A stretch of DNA of 64,000 nucleotides. It comes from Euglena gracilis (taxonomy: Eukaryota > Euglenida > Euglenophyceae > Euglenales). Of this stretch, positions 22,766 to 37,500 are shown piece by piece (position 1 is the stretch's first letter; each line of letters starts with the position of its first letter). The notes beneath the pieces were generated by a model. The model saw nothing but the letters and a program-made list of their open reading frames with translations, had not been told where the DNA came from and did not search any database. The translations under genes and the position numbers were made by a program. Location: NCBI GenBank assembly GCA_039621445.1, contig CP154954.1, positions 77,820,073-77,884,072 on the forward strand, read 5' to 3'.

Positions 22766-24413
22766 ATATATAGCTTGGCTGCTAGAGCATAACGTGGTGT
22801 CATTTGAAAAACGTTGGTGGTTATTTTGGAGACCTTTTCACCCCTGTAAATATCTCAATCGGGGAAAATGTATGTGTGTATACTTATGTACAGGAAAATT
22901 TGGGCTGCTTTCCTCGTTGATCCCAATTCAGAATATACAGATTTCCCATTCATTCATCACCAAAATAAATTCCCCCTTGCAGCAGAGAGCGTCCTCCGTG
23001 GTGGCCATCACACCACACATCTTTCTTCCCACAGCTCCGTGTAGCGCCAGCTCCTCGTTGTGGACGAGGCCGTACATCAGCCAGCCCCCGAGTAACACGG
23101 GCATATTGTATATGTAATAACAGCCAAGGCATGCTTCTGTTGAAGGTTTGTTGTGATTCTTTTGGTGCTGGGTGTCAGACCAAAACAAACGTTCCTGAGA
23201 AACTGATCCTGCAAAAGGCTGCTTCCCAGTATGGGTTGCAGCAAGGCGGCTGCGCGATGATCTTCCGTTTTATGTCCTCTCATGTTTAGCTGTGGCTGAC
23301 CGAGGCGATATGGGGGGATGGCTGTATATTTTTATATTCCCCTCGCCCTGTGGTGAATATTTTAAGCCTCGGGCAGGGGGGGGGCAGCCCTGGGACATTA
23401 CCTCCCCTGGACCCCCGTTTCTGGATATGTTCGGGCGAGAACGGGGGGGATCAGAATATTTTGCGAACCCCGGTCCCCAACCTGAGCATTTTTTTTTAGA
23501 ACCGTGCTGTGGGGGGGGGGGGGGCTGATCGAGGGGTATTTTTTCCCCTCGACTTAAGTTGCCTGTGCCTTTTTGGAATGTATGCGGGGATATACGCGGC
23601 GGTTTCGGAGATTTTTGGCTTTCTTCCCCCACCAGGTTTCGGCTGTTGGCCAGTATAAAACCCTGAATTCGGGCTGTTTAATGCCGAATGCAGGGTGTGA
23701 CAGACCTGTTATTTTTCCCAACCCTGAGATTTGGCTGGCCGGCCGAATTCGGAGTGGGGGACAACATTAAATTACCCCCACCACAGATTTACGACCATAG
23801 ACTGATAATCGATTTACGACCGTAGACTGATAATGTGGGCTTTGGGGGCAGGAATAATTGTTATTGATTTCCCCTCCCCCTTAAACCTGAGCTGGTTGTC
23901 AGGTCGGGGGGGGGGGGGGTAATTTCAATCCCTTTGAAGCAGAAATGCGGCCGGAAGTAAGCCGAATTCGAGGTCTCTCTTCCTCCCCGAAACTGGGTCG
24001 GTTGAACCGAACCGAAAACCGTGGGGGGGATTTGGTCAATCATGATGAGAATGGCTGTGGCTGTGGCCGTGGCTGTGACAGTTTATTTTTTCCTGGAGAG
24101 TTTCAGTTGAACCGAAGTAGTGGGGCAGGAATTTCACGCCGTGGCTGTGATGATTACCTCTGCCAGAATTTCGGTCAGACCAACCGAAAGCCCCGGGGCC
24201 TGTGAGCCCGCGATGGATGATGGGCTGGTGCTCTCAGATTCTTTTTTCTTCTTTTTTGTTTTTTCGTGCAGAATTCACAGATTCTTTACACCAGGAATTA
24301 ATTATCTGCAGATTTTATCCCCATCGTCTTTCCTCCTGTTTTTAGACAGGGAACAGAGCCAGGATTTCGGGAGGAAATTTCACAGTCCATTGGCAGCAAA
24401 AATATCCCTCCCA

Positions 24414-27335
<2,922 letters not shown>

Positions 27336-27899
27336 GAGTGCAGTGGGGAATAATTTATTGTCAAATGACGGCAGGTGTCCACCAAATAACAAACAGCATG
27401 ATTGACTTCCGGCAAACAAATCACCCTATTGGTTGTGCTGACAGGAGGAGAAGCTTCGCAGAGGGTGCACAGGAGAAAGAGAAGAAAACCCCGCCGATGA
27501 GGGGTCTATCTTGTTTTATGTGTCTGTGCTCCTTGGTCAAAATTAGAACGTTGCTTGCATCATTTGTTTGGTCAAAATTTTGGCACGGCTTTCCACAGCC
27601 TTGATCAGAACATATTTTGAAGCTGTCTTGAAGCGGTGAGATTTGTAGACAAAACCTTGACCTGGGGTGGAAAGAGCAATGTTGACTTACACAGGCGAAC
27701 GCAGGGAGAAAGAGAAGGGGAAAGAGAAGATGGAGAACGAGGAGACCCCGACACCTCCTAAAAACGACCCCGCAGAGAAGAGGAAGACAACCTCTCCGAA
27801 ACATCGGGTGTTACCTTGAGCTTCCCAAGGGGTTAATATAAAAAATTGACACCCACCGAAGGTTACCCTGCCCGGCCAAAATTACTCCCTCGTCGGTGA

Positions 27900-29790
27900 C
27901 CGGGTCAATATTTGGAGGGTGTGCAATATCATTTTAATTCAATTTATTTGACAATGACGAGGGCCATCATATAACTTTGATACTGCAAAATACACGCACT
28001 CAACTTCAGTGTCCCAAGCTGGCCCACTGCTGCCTGCCCAAGCACGGATCACATTGCCCGCTTGCCTTTGCTGAATTGGCATATCATTTGGGTGCTAAAG
28101 TCGTTCTGCAAGCCAGTCAAGCAAGCCAGTAACCAAACACACCTGCCAGAGTTCGTTTATAATAAAATAAATGTCTTGCCACCGAAACTGGCAACTGTTT
28201 TGTCGCTCGGTGACGATTAGAAAAATTCCAGCTGAAAAAGGATCGAATGCCCACGTCACTCCGACGTTTTTCTGGTAGCTGTATTCTTTGCAGAATTTGC
28301 CATGGAGACAACAGATTGCATCGGAACCAAATGGGTTGTTTTTTTTTAATTTTTTTGCATTGCAAGATCCCTCTGAAAGCCGACTGGCTGTACATCAAGC
28401 CACAAAGAACACCATTTGCACTGCCCCATGTCCAACAACAAATTACCTCTGTCTTCCAATGGGGGGGGATCAATGGAAAAAAAATGTCCTGCAACCGGGA
28501 GAGGGGTTTGTTGGACAAGAGGCCCCCCAAAAAAGTCGGCGGGCAACCGGGACCCCACCCCCCCAAAAAGGCCAAATTCTTCCTTCCGGCGCTTTGCACC
28601 AAAATTTTTAAGCAACCTTGACAAATTTTAGCCCCAAAAATTACCAAAAGCGGCATTTTTTGGCCAATATTTGGCAGCATTTTGGCCGATTTTCGACCGG
28701 GTACACCTGGCCAAAAACTTGGCCAAATATCCGAAAAGCTGCCCTCCAGCTGGGGTGGCAGCTTGGAGCTGATTGTGAGCCATTCAGTCCATTGGTACGC
28801 TCCATCGGTGCACATCTGCATTGACAGGATGAGAAGCTACACTACACCCCAGGAAGCTGGCCATGTTAGGCTGATTCTTACCAACCCCGGTGGGGAGGGG
28901 GGGGGTCCGGAGTGCCTATGAGTGCCTGCCAAGGCGGGCACTACCCCCACCAGGCACATTCCTTCGAAAATAGGCCATTTTTTTTGGCTCCCATAACTTC
29001 ATAAAAACACCTGCGAACGACTGTTAGAAAAAAATATTACCATGATCACACAAAATAACGATAAAGGTCTTAGTATTAAACTGGAGGTCCACAATTAAAA
29101 TTTCAAATTACTCAGAAAAGTTGGGCTGAATATCACTCAATAAAATGAGCGTCATCTGCCAACTGTACCTTATATATGATAAACCCCCCGCAAATAATAA
29201 CCCCCCCCAATAATAACCCCCCCCCTCTGGCAGGTGTGAGGGCTAAGAAAAAAAGAGCCAAAAATTAGCAGAAATGTTGCAAAAAAAACACAAAAGATGG
29301 ATCAAATTGGTGCAGAAAAAAATGCCAAAAAAGCACCCAGTTTTCAAAAAAATGCCAAAAAAGTGACCATTGGAGCCTGTGGAGGGGTTTTCGGGTCTAA
29401 TTTTGACTTCAAATTTTTGCCCAAATAATAAAACCCCCCCAAATAATAAACCCCCCCCCGTACCCCGACTTCGGGTGTCCAAATAATAAACTGGGGGGTT
29501 TATTATTTGGGGGGGGGTTTACAAATATGACACATATGATACGTGCACATGCAACTGTTCATTTGCACGTCTTTCAGCATCACAAATCCTCGGCAAACAT
29601 CCATCATCTGGACTGCTTCAAAAACATGTACTGTTGCAGAGCCTTGTGACTGTAAGCTAACAGGGGTCGCCAAACCCAGGAGGCCCGTGCCGGAGGCTGC
29701 CAGCCAGACCTTGCCATCAAATCCATGTGCAGAGAGAATCCACCGTCTGCCAAATGACGACAGGTGTGTTCCAAATCACAAACAGGACCA
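27900..29790. repeat. Diverged partial copy (D) of the tandem unit
   Basis: Blocks collinear with units B and C at lower identity: about 27948-28450 (like 18110-18640), 28800-28870 (like 11530-11590), 29065-29170 (like 12120-12240) and 29530-29790 (like 12525-12690, continuing like 27360-27420). They are broken up by G-rich inserts (28540-28990) and runs of A/C-rich sequence (29180-29520). No gene is supported. The 27334-27900 stretch also holds nothing recognised. Confidence 0.65.
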
Positions 29791-30234
29791 TCGATGTCGC
29801 GCAAACAAACCACACACTGGGTGCTCCAGCCGCACGACAAGACGAGAAAAAAGCGCACAGAGCTGGCACATTTGTAAAACTCGCCCGAGGAAACACACCA
29901 GGCAGAGAACCGAAATAAGCACTCCACTTGCTCCAAAAATAGCGTCACCAGCAACTCAAAATACACAACGTGCCTTGTGTGCTGGTCCATTTGCGTCATG
30001 CACCTTGGAGCTGCACCTGTCCTTCAGGTTGCCACTGCCCTGACAAACACAATATTCACAAAAATCACAGGCTTGTTGCCACAAGACAGGAAAGAGTTGT
30101 TGCACCGAGCCCTTGGCCAAACCAATCAGACTTGTCCATTGCCTTCATTGCAGGATAAGTACCCAGCGGCAAATCTGTGTGAGAAGGCCACATAACTTGA
30201 GCCGTGGTGATCTTCATCAAGGTAAACCAATTAT

Positions 30235-30316
30235 TATCGTCTTCATCATCATCGTCATCATCATCGTCATCATCATCCTCGTCGTCGTCGTCATCATCAT
30301 CGTTATCCTCATCACC
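30235..30316. repeat. (ATC)n trinucleotide repeat
   Basis: About 80 bp of TCATCATCG/TCG repeats. The open serine-rich and isoleucine-rich frames here are artefacts of the repeat. Confidence 0.9.
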
Positions 30317-30801
30317 AAGACAGGACCGATGCGCTAGGATGACCGATCCGACGGCCGGAAAGCCACTGCCTCAAAATGAACAGCAACACAACAGAGTATG
30401 TGGTCGGGTTTTTTCAGGTGCACAAACTAGAAAATCACAAAAACAACCACACATGAAATGAAAGAAACTGGTGGAAGATGTAAACGATGCCTGGATATTG
30501 AAACGGTTGCAAAGGTGCCAGGGATCTCTTGGATCGGGAAGTGGGTTCAGGAGGTGAAAGGGCTGTGAAAAAGCTTTCATACCGCCGAATTCCATCAGCA
30601 CATCTGGATTGCCTCGAGAGGGTTTATATCTACTTTTCAAGTTTAAAAAAAAGTGTTTCTGTTTCCATTGCTTTCAAGCATCCATGGCTATGGCGCATCC
30701 AGGTGGGTAATCCTCTAACTGGCTCTCTATATCCCTGGGTATTTTGCCTTCTCAATTCTCCCCTGCAAAAAAATAAAAAATAATAGAGGTCGGGCGACCT
30801 T

Positions 30802-31182
30802 TCACGCTGCTGTTAACAAAACTGCATCCTCGACATCAGCACCAAAAAAGACGAATTCAGATGTAATGTAATAACGTTGATAATAATTATTCCCACAAAA
30901 ATGACAGAAACAAAGAGTGAAAATTCCGTCACTTGACGCGATGGGCATGACTGCGGCCAGGACAAATTTGAATAATAACAGGTTGGGCAATTCCAGGACC
31001 CTGACTGCCTGACAATTTCCCAAGTGGGCCCTGTCCGTTTCTGAGGTTATGGTCTTATCAAGGAATACTGCTAGATTTTGAGCCCAAGAGGTGGGCTCAA
31101 AATCGGAACCAAACACCCTGGTTTCTCCGATTTCAACAATTTTGACACCACTGGGGATGATCATATGGGACCTGGCGACCAT
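30802..31182 (-). pseudogene. Possible LINE reverse-transcriptase remnant
   Basis: An open frame of 126 codons contains AQNLAVFLDKTITSETDRAH followed after a short gap by a VRVLEL segment. This recalls the C-terminal part of LINE RTs, where a v.NLGV.lD..ltfe.Hi block is followed by a helix. No palm motif is present. The resemblance is by eye and weak. Confidence 0.3.
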
Positions 31183-31710
31183 GAGAGTTCCTCAGGCATA
31201 ACAACAATTTCCTGGGGAGGCATCGGGGCACCTGTCTTCTCTTTGTCTTATTGCCCCTTCACCACGGCAGTTGTTAAACAATACAAATTGGACATCACGC
31301 AATGGCGTACTGGCAACTGCCAACCCCCAAGTGGACCCCGAAGGTGGAGATCACCCACTTGGGTGTAGATCTGAATTGATGGTATCCTTGATGACATCAC
31401 CTGAAAAATATTTTACGTATTGAATATAAAAAGTATGTTGAATTATGACTGAGTGCTCGAAAGCATAGATATAAAAACTGAGGTCAAACTAGGGGTTGGG
31501 TTTGGGTTAGGGTGAGGGTTTGGAGGTTTTTAGGCCACTCTCGAAGAAAAATTGATGGTTCTCCCAATTCTAATCCTATTCCAAACCCTAAAATTATGCA
31601 ATTGGTTGCAGATTGTCATGCAGAAACCAGTCAGGGAGTTGAGTCCAAAAAGTACCAGTTGGAGCCTTCGTGTACAATGAATTAGCAGGAAAACATAATT
31701 ATCCAATCCC

Positions 31711-33345
31711 ATGCAGAACACCGTGGATGGTCTGAGGAGAAGGACATCTGGGAGAAGCTTCTCTTGGATGAAGACAACGGTTCTACAAACTAGATGCGGA
31801 CTAGATGAGAGGAAGGAAACGAAATTGCCAGAGAAGGTGAAAGACCTCCCTTCGTACACCCGACAACCCACCATTGGGGAGAGCCCTCGACCGATATCGT
31901 TCCATCCGGAGCCATTTCCAACGAGCAGTGGATTCCGCATTTGCGATGGTAAATCACCAAAGAGACTGCACACATAAGCCTTGATTCACTCAAGATGAAC
32001 GCTGCAGCAGCGAACCAGGTTCAGGTACAACTCCACGTTCCTGCCAGGGACAGGTAGGCATTGCCTCCTACCCACATTTCCATTAAGCGAAACAGGACAG
32101 AGACAATTCGTTTGGCAGAGCATCGCATTGAGAGGCTCAAAAATTATCCGAATGAGGAGATTCAGAAATATTCACTCTGCAGAGTGGTTGCTGAGCTGGA
32201 AAAAAAAAGTGCGATGAAGTTCACGAAGCCCTGTGAGAAATGCGGGAAGGAAGAATTTCTCTTGAAAGGTAATCTCTTTATTGGATCAGGAAGGGGTTCT
32301 TCCACAAGACTGATGTTTGTGCTTTCCGCCAAATGGAGCACTAAGAGCAGGGTTGCCAAGTTTTACAATTGACCGTTTTTTTTTTAACCGCAGCAACAGC
32401 GGGCCAATTCACCGTCTTCGCCTTGTCCAAGGGCTTGCTCCTGTCTTGCATTTCTGACTCGGTGGGGGGGGTAGACTCCCCGCCAGGCAGCAGGCTTTTC
32501 CAGGCAACAGGCTTTTCGGATTGGCCCCCACTTCCCCTGAGGTCAAGTGAAATATGAGTTGTTCCAGCCCAGCCAAAAGGAATTTCTTTTGTTGCTGAAA
32601 CGACAAAAACGTCAAAACGTCGGCTTTTTGGGCTGGCCGAAAAGCAGAGTCAAAACCATGGGATAATGAAATGAGCAAAAAAATGATCCCACCAGGTCCA
32701 ATCCAATCTTTCCATCAACTAGGTGACCATGCCAGCTACACCAACTGACAAGCTTGTTGGACAGGAATATATTTACATCAGCCGAACAGATGGATTAGTC
32801 CGGCAGAATCTGTCACTGAGAGACTCAACTGTTCCCTGAACAAGGAGACTCTGAAGTTATCACTCTATTGGGTTATAACTTCTGAGTTGAAAAAGCGTGG
32901 CATGAAATTCGCAAATGCCTGCGAAAAAATGTGGGAAGGAGACAATTTTCCTGCAAAGAGGTTCCTTATGTTGGATGAGGAAAGGATTCCACCATGGGAC
33001 TGATGTCTGTGACTCCAGATAATTTAGCAAGAATCTGTTTTGCTAACCAGGTGATCATTTCAGCAATCCACACAAACAAGCTTGTTACAGAGGAACACCT
33101 TTGGTACGTTAAATTTTCAAAAAAAATACATCATGTTTTTTGAAGTTTTAACCTAGGTTTGATGCAATAAATTAATAATTATTTTGAAGTTTTAAATGGT
33201 TAAGAAACCAGAAACCACCATGTTTGAGCAAAAATAAATATTGCTCTTGGATGAAGACGACGAGCAGCACGAAGCGTGCCTAGATGAGAGAAAATAAAAG
33301 AAATTGCTGGAGAAGGTGAAAGACCTCCCTTCGTACACCCGACAA
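31711..33345. repeat. Local duplication with degenerate CEKCGKE ORF
   Basis: AGGTGAAAGACCTCCCTTCG and the following CCCGACAACCCA occur at about 31837 and 33314. Between them two related segments encode, on the plus strand, ELEKKSAMKF plus CEKCGKEEFLLKG (about 32200-32270) and the decayed ELKKRGMKFANACEK (about 32888-32930). The first lies in a 103-codon frame (32061-32372). CxxC suggests a metal-binding knuckle, but no family was recognised and the second copy is frameshifted. Confidence 0.4.
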
Positions 33346-34330
33346 CCCACATGGACCGCCTTGCCCCCTCTGCCTTGGCTGAAGGGGCATATCAATTCGG
33401 TGCCAAAAAACGTTCCGCAAGCCAGTGCCACACCTTGGCTCGAGCGATGGCTTGCATCCCTCACACAGCACTGCCGGAACTTATTTAACATGACATGAAA
33501 TTCCTGCTGCCAACCCTGCAGATTCCTTTGTCGCCCAGTGACGATGAGAAAAGCTTCTAGCCGTTAAAGATTTGAATGTCCGGGCCAATACTGGGTTTTT
33601 CTGATGGCTTTTTTCTTTGTTAAATTCGCAGTGTGGACAACAGATTGCTTGCACTCGGAACAACTTTTTAAAAGCAATTTGCACCATCTTTTGACTTTTT
33701 GTAACCACGGTAACCATTTGTATTATGCTCATAGGTGACATATGCAAATAATCATTTCTTACGGTAATGAAGGAGACTATTGTTCTGTGGAAGCTCGATT
33801 GGGATTGGAACGTCAGAAAATTGTGTCAAAAATTGTGGTAATATGTGTTAAAAGGCAAATTTGGCACTGTAACATATACAATATTAGCAATATTTTCATA
33901 TCAGTGACCACAGTATGCCTTGATATTAAACTGGAGACCCAATAATAATTAACTTTGCAAATTACTCAGAAAAATTGGGGTGAATAAACTGCTCTATTTG
34001 ATTGCTAAATTGCAGTTTCTCAATGAATGAGCGGGCGTCACCTGTCAATGAGACCTTACACATGATACATGAAATACAATACACAGGGCCCCTGTGTTCA
34101 ACGAAGATGGACTGATTGGGATACATTTGGGCACCATTTGGGAAGAGGAGATGGACAACAAGAAACGTAGGTGTGCTGCATTTGAGAGTTGTGCCTCCAA
34201 CATCCAAGGGCCTTTTCTCTGTTTGTGCGGTGAAAAAAGCAGATCATACCTCGACCCTGAGCAGCAAGAAGAAGACAACCCAGACTTTGGCTTCCAGTAA
34301 CTGGACTCTGGACATCAAAAAATAAATGCA
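33345..34330. repeat. Diverged partial copy (E) of the tandem unit
   Basis: Collinear with about 18190-19640 of unit B: it contains the CCTTGCCCCCTCTGCCTTGG block, the ATGCAAATAATCATTTCTTA block and a block with CCCCTGTGTTCAACGAAGAT. Identity is visibly lower than among A, B and C, so this copy is older. Confidence 0.7.
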
Positions 34331-34565
34331 GAAAAACACGTGGTTCACGATAAGATGTGCCAAATTGCATTCATTTTTTCCTTTGCATACCAGCAAAAAA
34401 AACACTGGGCTGGGCTGAATGGAGTTGTGATGATCTGTTCTCATCTCATACGCATGGGAAGTGATGGGTAAATATTCTGATCAACACAGCCAACTTGACA
34501 CCTGCACCCTGCACTGAGTGGAAGCCTTGGGGTTTCCCTTCGGGCCAGGGCGGGCATGGCCGGCC

Positions 34566-37500
34566 AGTAGCGGCATGCACGGCGTGGTGATGAACGCCAC
34601 CCCCACCCCAACGAGGCCAATGCCGGTCAGGACCACGCCGACGCGGGGCAGGCTGCCCACGATACAGAGGCCCAGGCCCAGGAACGACGGCAGAGTGGCA
34701 GAGTATGGTTGAGGAGGCAGAGGTGTCCGTTTGCCGGCCGGTGGCTTGGCCTGAGCGCTGTGGAGCAATCTGCGCAGGCACAGAAACAGGCTAAACAAAA
34801 TAAATTGTTTTCCCACAGATTTAAATGTACGTTTCAACACCGCACGTGTTGTGTTGATGCCGACATTTGAGTTAAAAAAAACAAATTTTTGATTTGTTCA
34901 GAAAAGGCGAATTAGAAAGCTGAAGACAACCTGCTCCCCACCTTGGGTCCTGTTCCACTTTCAAAACCCTGCAAAAATAGAATTTTTTCCCATGGGGAGG
35001 TTTTCATAAAACACCAGCCCTTATGGTGAATCAGGGTGCCTTTCAAGGACCTCCCCCACACCAAAAACGTGCCACCCTAGGTGTGACCCCCACTGAAATG
35101 GTTGCCCACTTCGTCAGCCGCTCAGCCAAGAGGCCGCTCAGTGGGCGGGACACGAGGTACGTGAACGTCATGGCGCCCCACATTAGACCCTGGCCGAACT
35201 GGGTGTAGCCGAGAACAGGGCCGCTGGTGTTTTGCGGCTTGCCGGCTTGCCCAAACTGGAGCTTGTAAGTAACAAAAAGGAAAGCCATTTTCCTTTGCAG
35301 ATGTTTTTTGGGGAAAAAATTCGCTCTGCTTGAACTGACCATAGAATAGGAAAACAATTGGAAAAAAATGTACAGTGTTCAAGGTGCTTTTGTTGTTTCG
35401 CAGTTTCAGTTGTTGCTTCTGGTTATTTTGTAAATCTCTCAAAAAAAAAACGTGAACAGAATCAGCCATATGTCAGGAGCAACCTGCAATCTACCCCCTT
35501 CCTAATAGAAGTGCTGGGTCCAAAAAAAAAAGCGCACCCCCCATCTTGATGGGATTTCTGAAGGAAACCAAGGCAGGTAGGGTCCAAATAGAAGCACACC
35601 CCCCGCCGCCGGAGGCGGCTGTCCGCCATAAGTGCACCCGTGCTTCTATTAGGGGAGGGGTTTACGCCGGTCAGGGGAAGGGTGTGCACCCATTCTCCTG
35701 CAAGGCCCTGGTCGAGAGTCCGGTGCACGTGGATGGGCAGCGTGGGCTGCAACAGCGTCATGCCGCAGTTGCCCACGAACACGAGCGCGTTCACGCACAG
35801 CACGTTCGGGTCGTTCAGGAGGTCCCACATCTGCCGCAGGTCGGACTTCTTCTCCGGCGTCGCGTGCACCTCCGGCTCCCCCGCCGTGCTGAAGATGTCG
35901 TACTCCCACCACCAGAGGCAAATGCTTTCGCCTTTTTGGCATTGGGATGGGGCAAGGCAGCGCGAACGCGACGGGCAATAAGTTGTCAAATCCAAATCCA
36001 AATCCAAATCCAAATCCAAATCAACAAATACGAGCTCGACGAACCATTCCCCAACATATTTGATGGCACCTCATACTGTATGCAAAATATGAGGGGCTTC
36101 CCACAAACCACAATTATTTGGTGATGTGAACACCAGGAAAACTGCGTGTCAGAAAGACAATTTTTGGGGAACAAATATAAAACTCCAGAATGCAAAAGCC
36201 ACTGAAAACTGAGAAATGCACCTTGAAAACGCAGGCTGGAAGGAAATCACAGGAGACTTATTCGCTTGAAACAAAACCTGCATGGACATTCTCAAAGAGC
36301 CAGGCATCACAGCTTTCCCCTGTTTGGGCATCACTTTTCCTCTCCGACACAATCAACAAGGCAGGAACCAGACCCACATGGAGACCAAACTCATTGGTAT
36401 TTCCAACATATTTCACACCTGACCTACACCCCCGCCAGGCAGTGATCACCCGACAAATCCGTGAGCCCAAATTCAACTTCCCAGGGAGTCCTTGTGGTGG
36501 CCTTTGTACAGGCGACAACTTTTGGGATTTGTGAAAATCTCACGAGGATGAGAACGTTGGTACCTACCCCTCCCCCAGGAAACTGTCACCTGACAGGTTG
36601 GCCAGTACCTGGGACCCTGAGAACTTCCTATACTGACAGGTTGGCCGGTACCGGGGACCCTGACAGTTTCCTGGGCGGGACCCTGACGGGTTCTCGGGCA
36701 TGACAGTTTCCCGGGGGGGGGGGGGGGGGGGAGGTACGAGGCCAAAAAAAAAAAACCGCCACCATCCAAATGCCGGGTGCGGAGATTCGGGGGGTGTCGG
36801 GGATTCAAAAGCTGCTGTGGTGGGCGGGTCGACCCCCGGTTGGGGAAGCGGGGTCCTGTCGGTGAAAGAAGCAGCCATCGCAGAGACTACCATATGGGTC
36901 TGGGGCGTCCAGCGTCAGCAGGCACGCCACGATGAAGAACGGGCTGCTGTTGCCGAACATTGTGGCGAGCACACCGCCGAACGCGGCCCCCGAGACTGCC
37001 GGTGACAGGGACGTCCCCCGCAACGGAGCACAAAAAGACGGAGTCGAAATCATCCAGGAAGGTTGCTGCCCCGACCAGGGCTGTACGAGAAGGCCTGGTG
37101 TGAGGGTGTCGACCGCCACACCACAGCACCGCACAAGGAAAAATTTATTCAGTGCTGAAGAAAACTTTTGACCCAAAAAATCGGTGCCCCTGGAAACGTA
37201 CGAAGGTCTCGTGGCCGGGGGGGGGGGGTCGGTCGGACCCCCCCCCCCCCCACCAGGATGGGTGTTGACCCCCAGCCTGACTCTTGCGCTGAGTTCCCAA
37301 AATAGCCTGGGGTATTTTTTGCGACCCAATTCAACCCCCCTCCGCTGTGCCGAAGCCGACCTTCCCTCTACCTGCCCTCCCTGGTGGGACCTGGGCTAAA
37401 ATTTTAACCCAGCGACCAGGCCCAAAATGGTGCGCGCCAGAGGACCAAAAAAAAAAGGGACAGGAGGGACACTCCGGGTCCCGGCCCCGATGCCGACCAG

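Larger units (their letters stand above)
17119..24413. repeat. Tandem unit B (about 7.3 kb)
   Basis: Second unit, collinear with A. Between about 20.1 and 21.8 kb it is almost identical to A (13.0-14.75 kb), while the stretch at 18.6-19.8 kb shows clearly more differences and 23.3-23.9 kb is unrelated to A. Identity therefore varies along the unit, which suggests gene conversion or unequal exchange. Confidence 0.85.

Noticed and set aside
29977-30195. Plus-strand frame with a plausible-looking composition
   Set aside because: No homology recognised, no start or intron marks, and it adjoins a decayed repeat copy.
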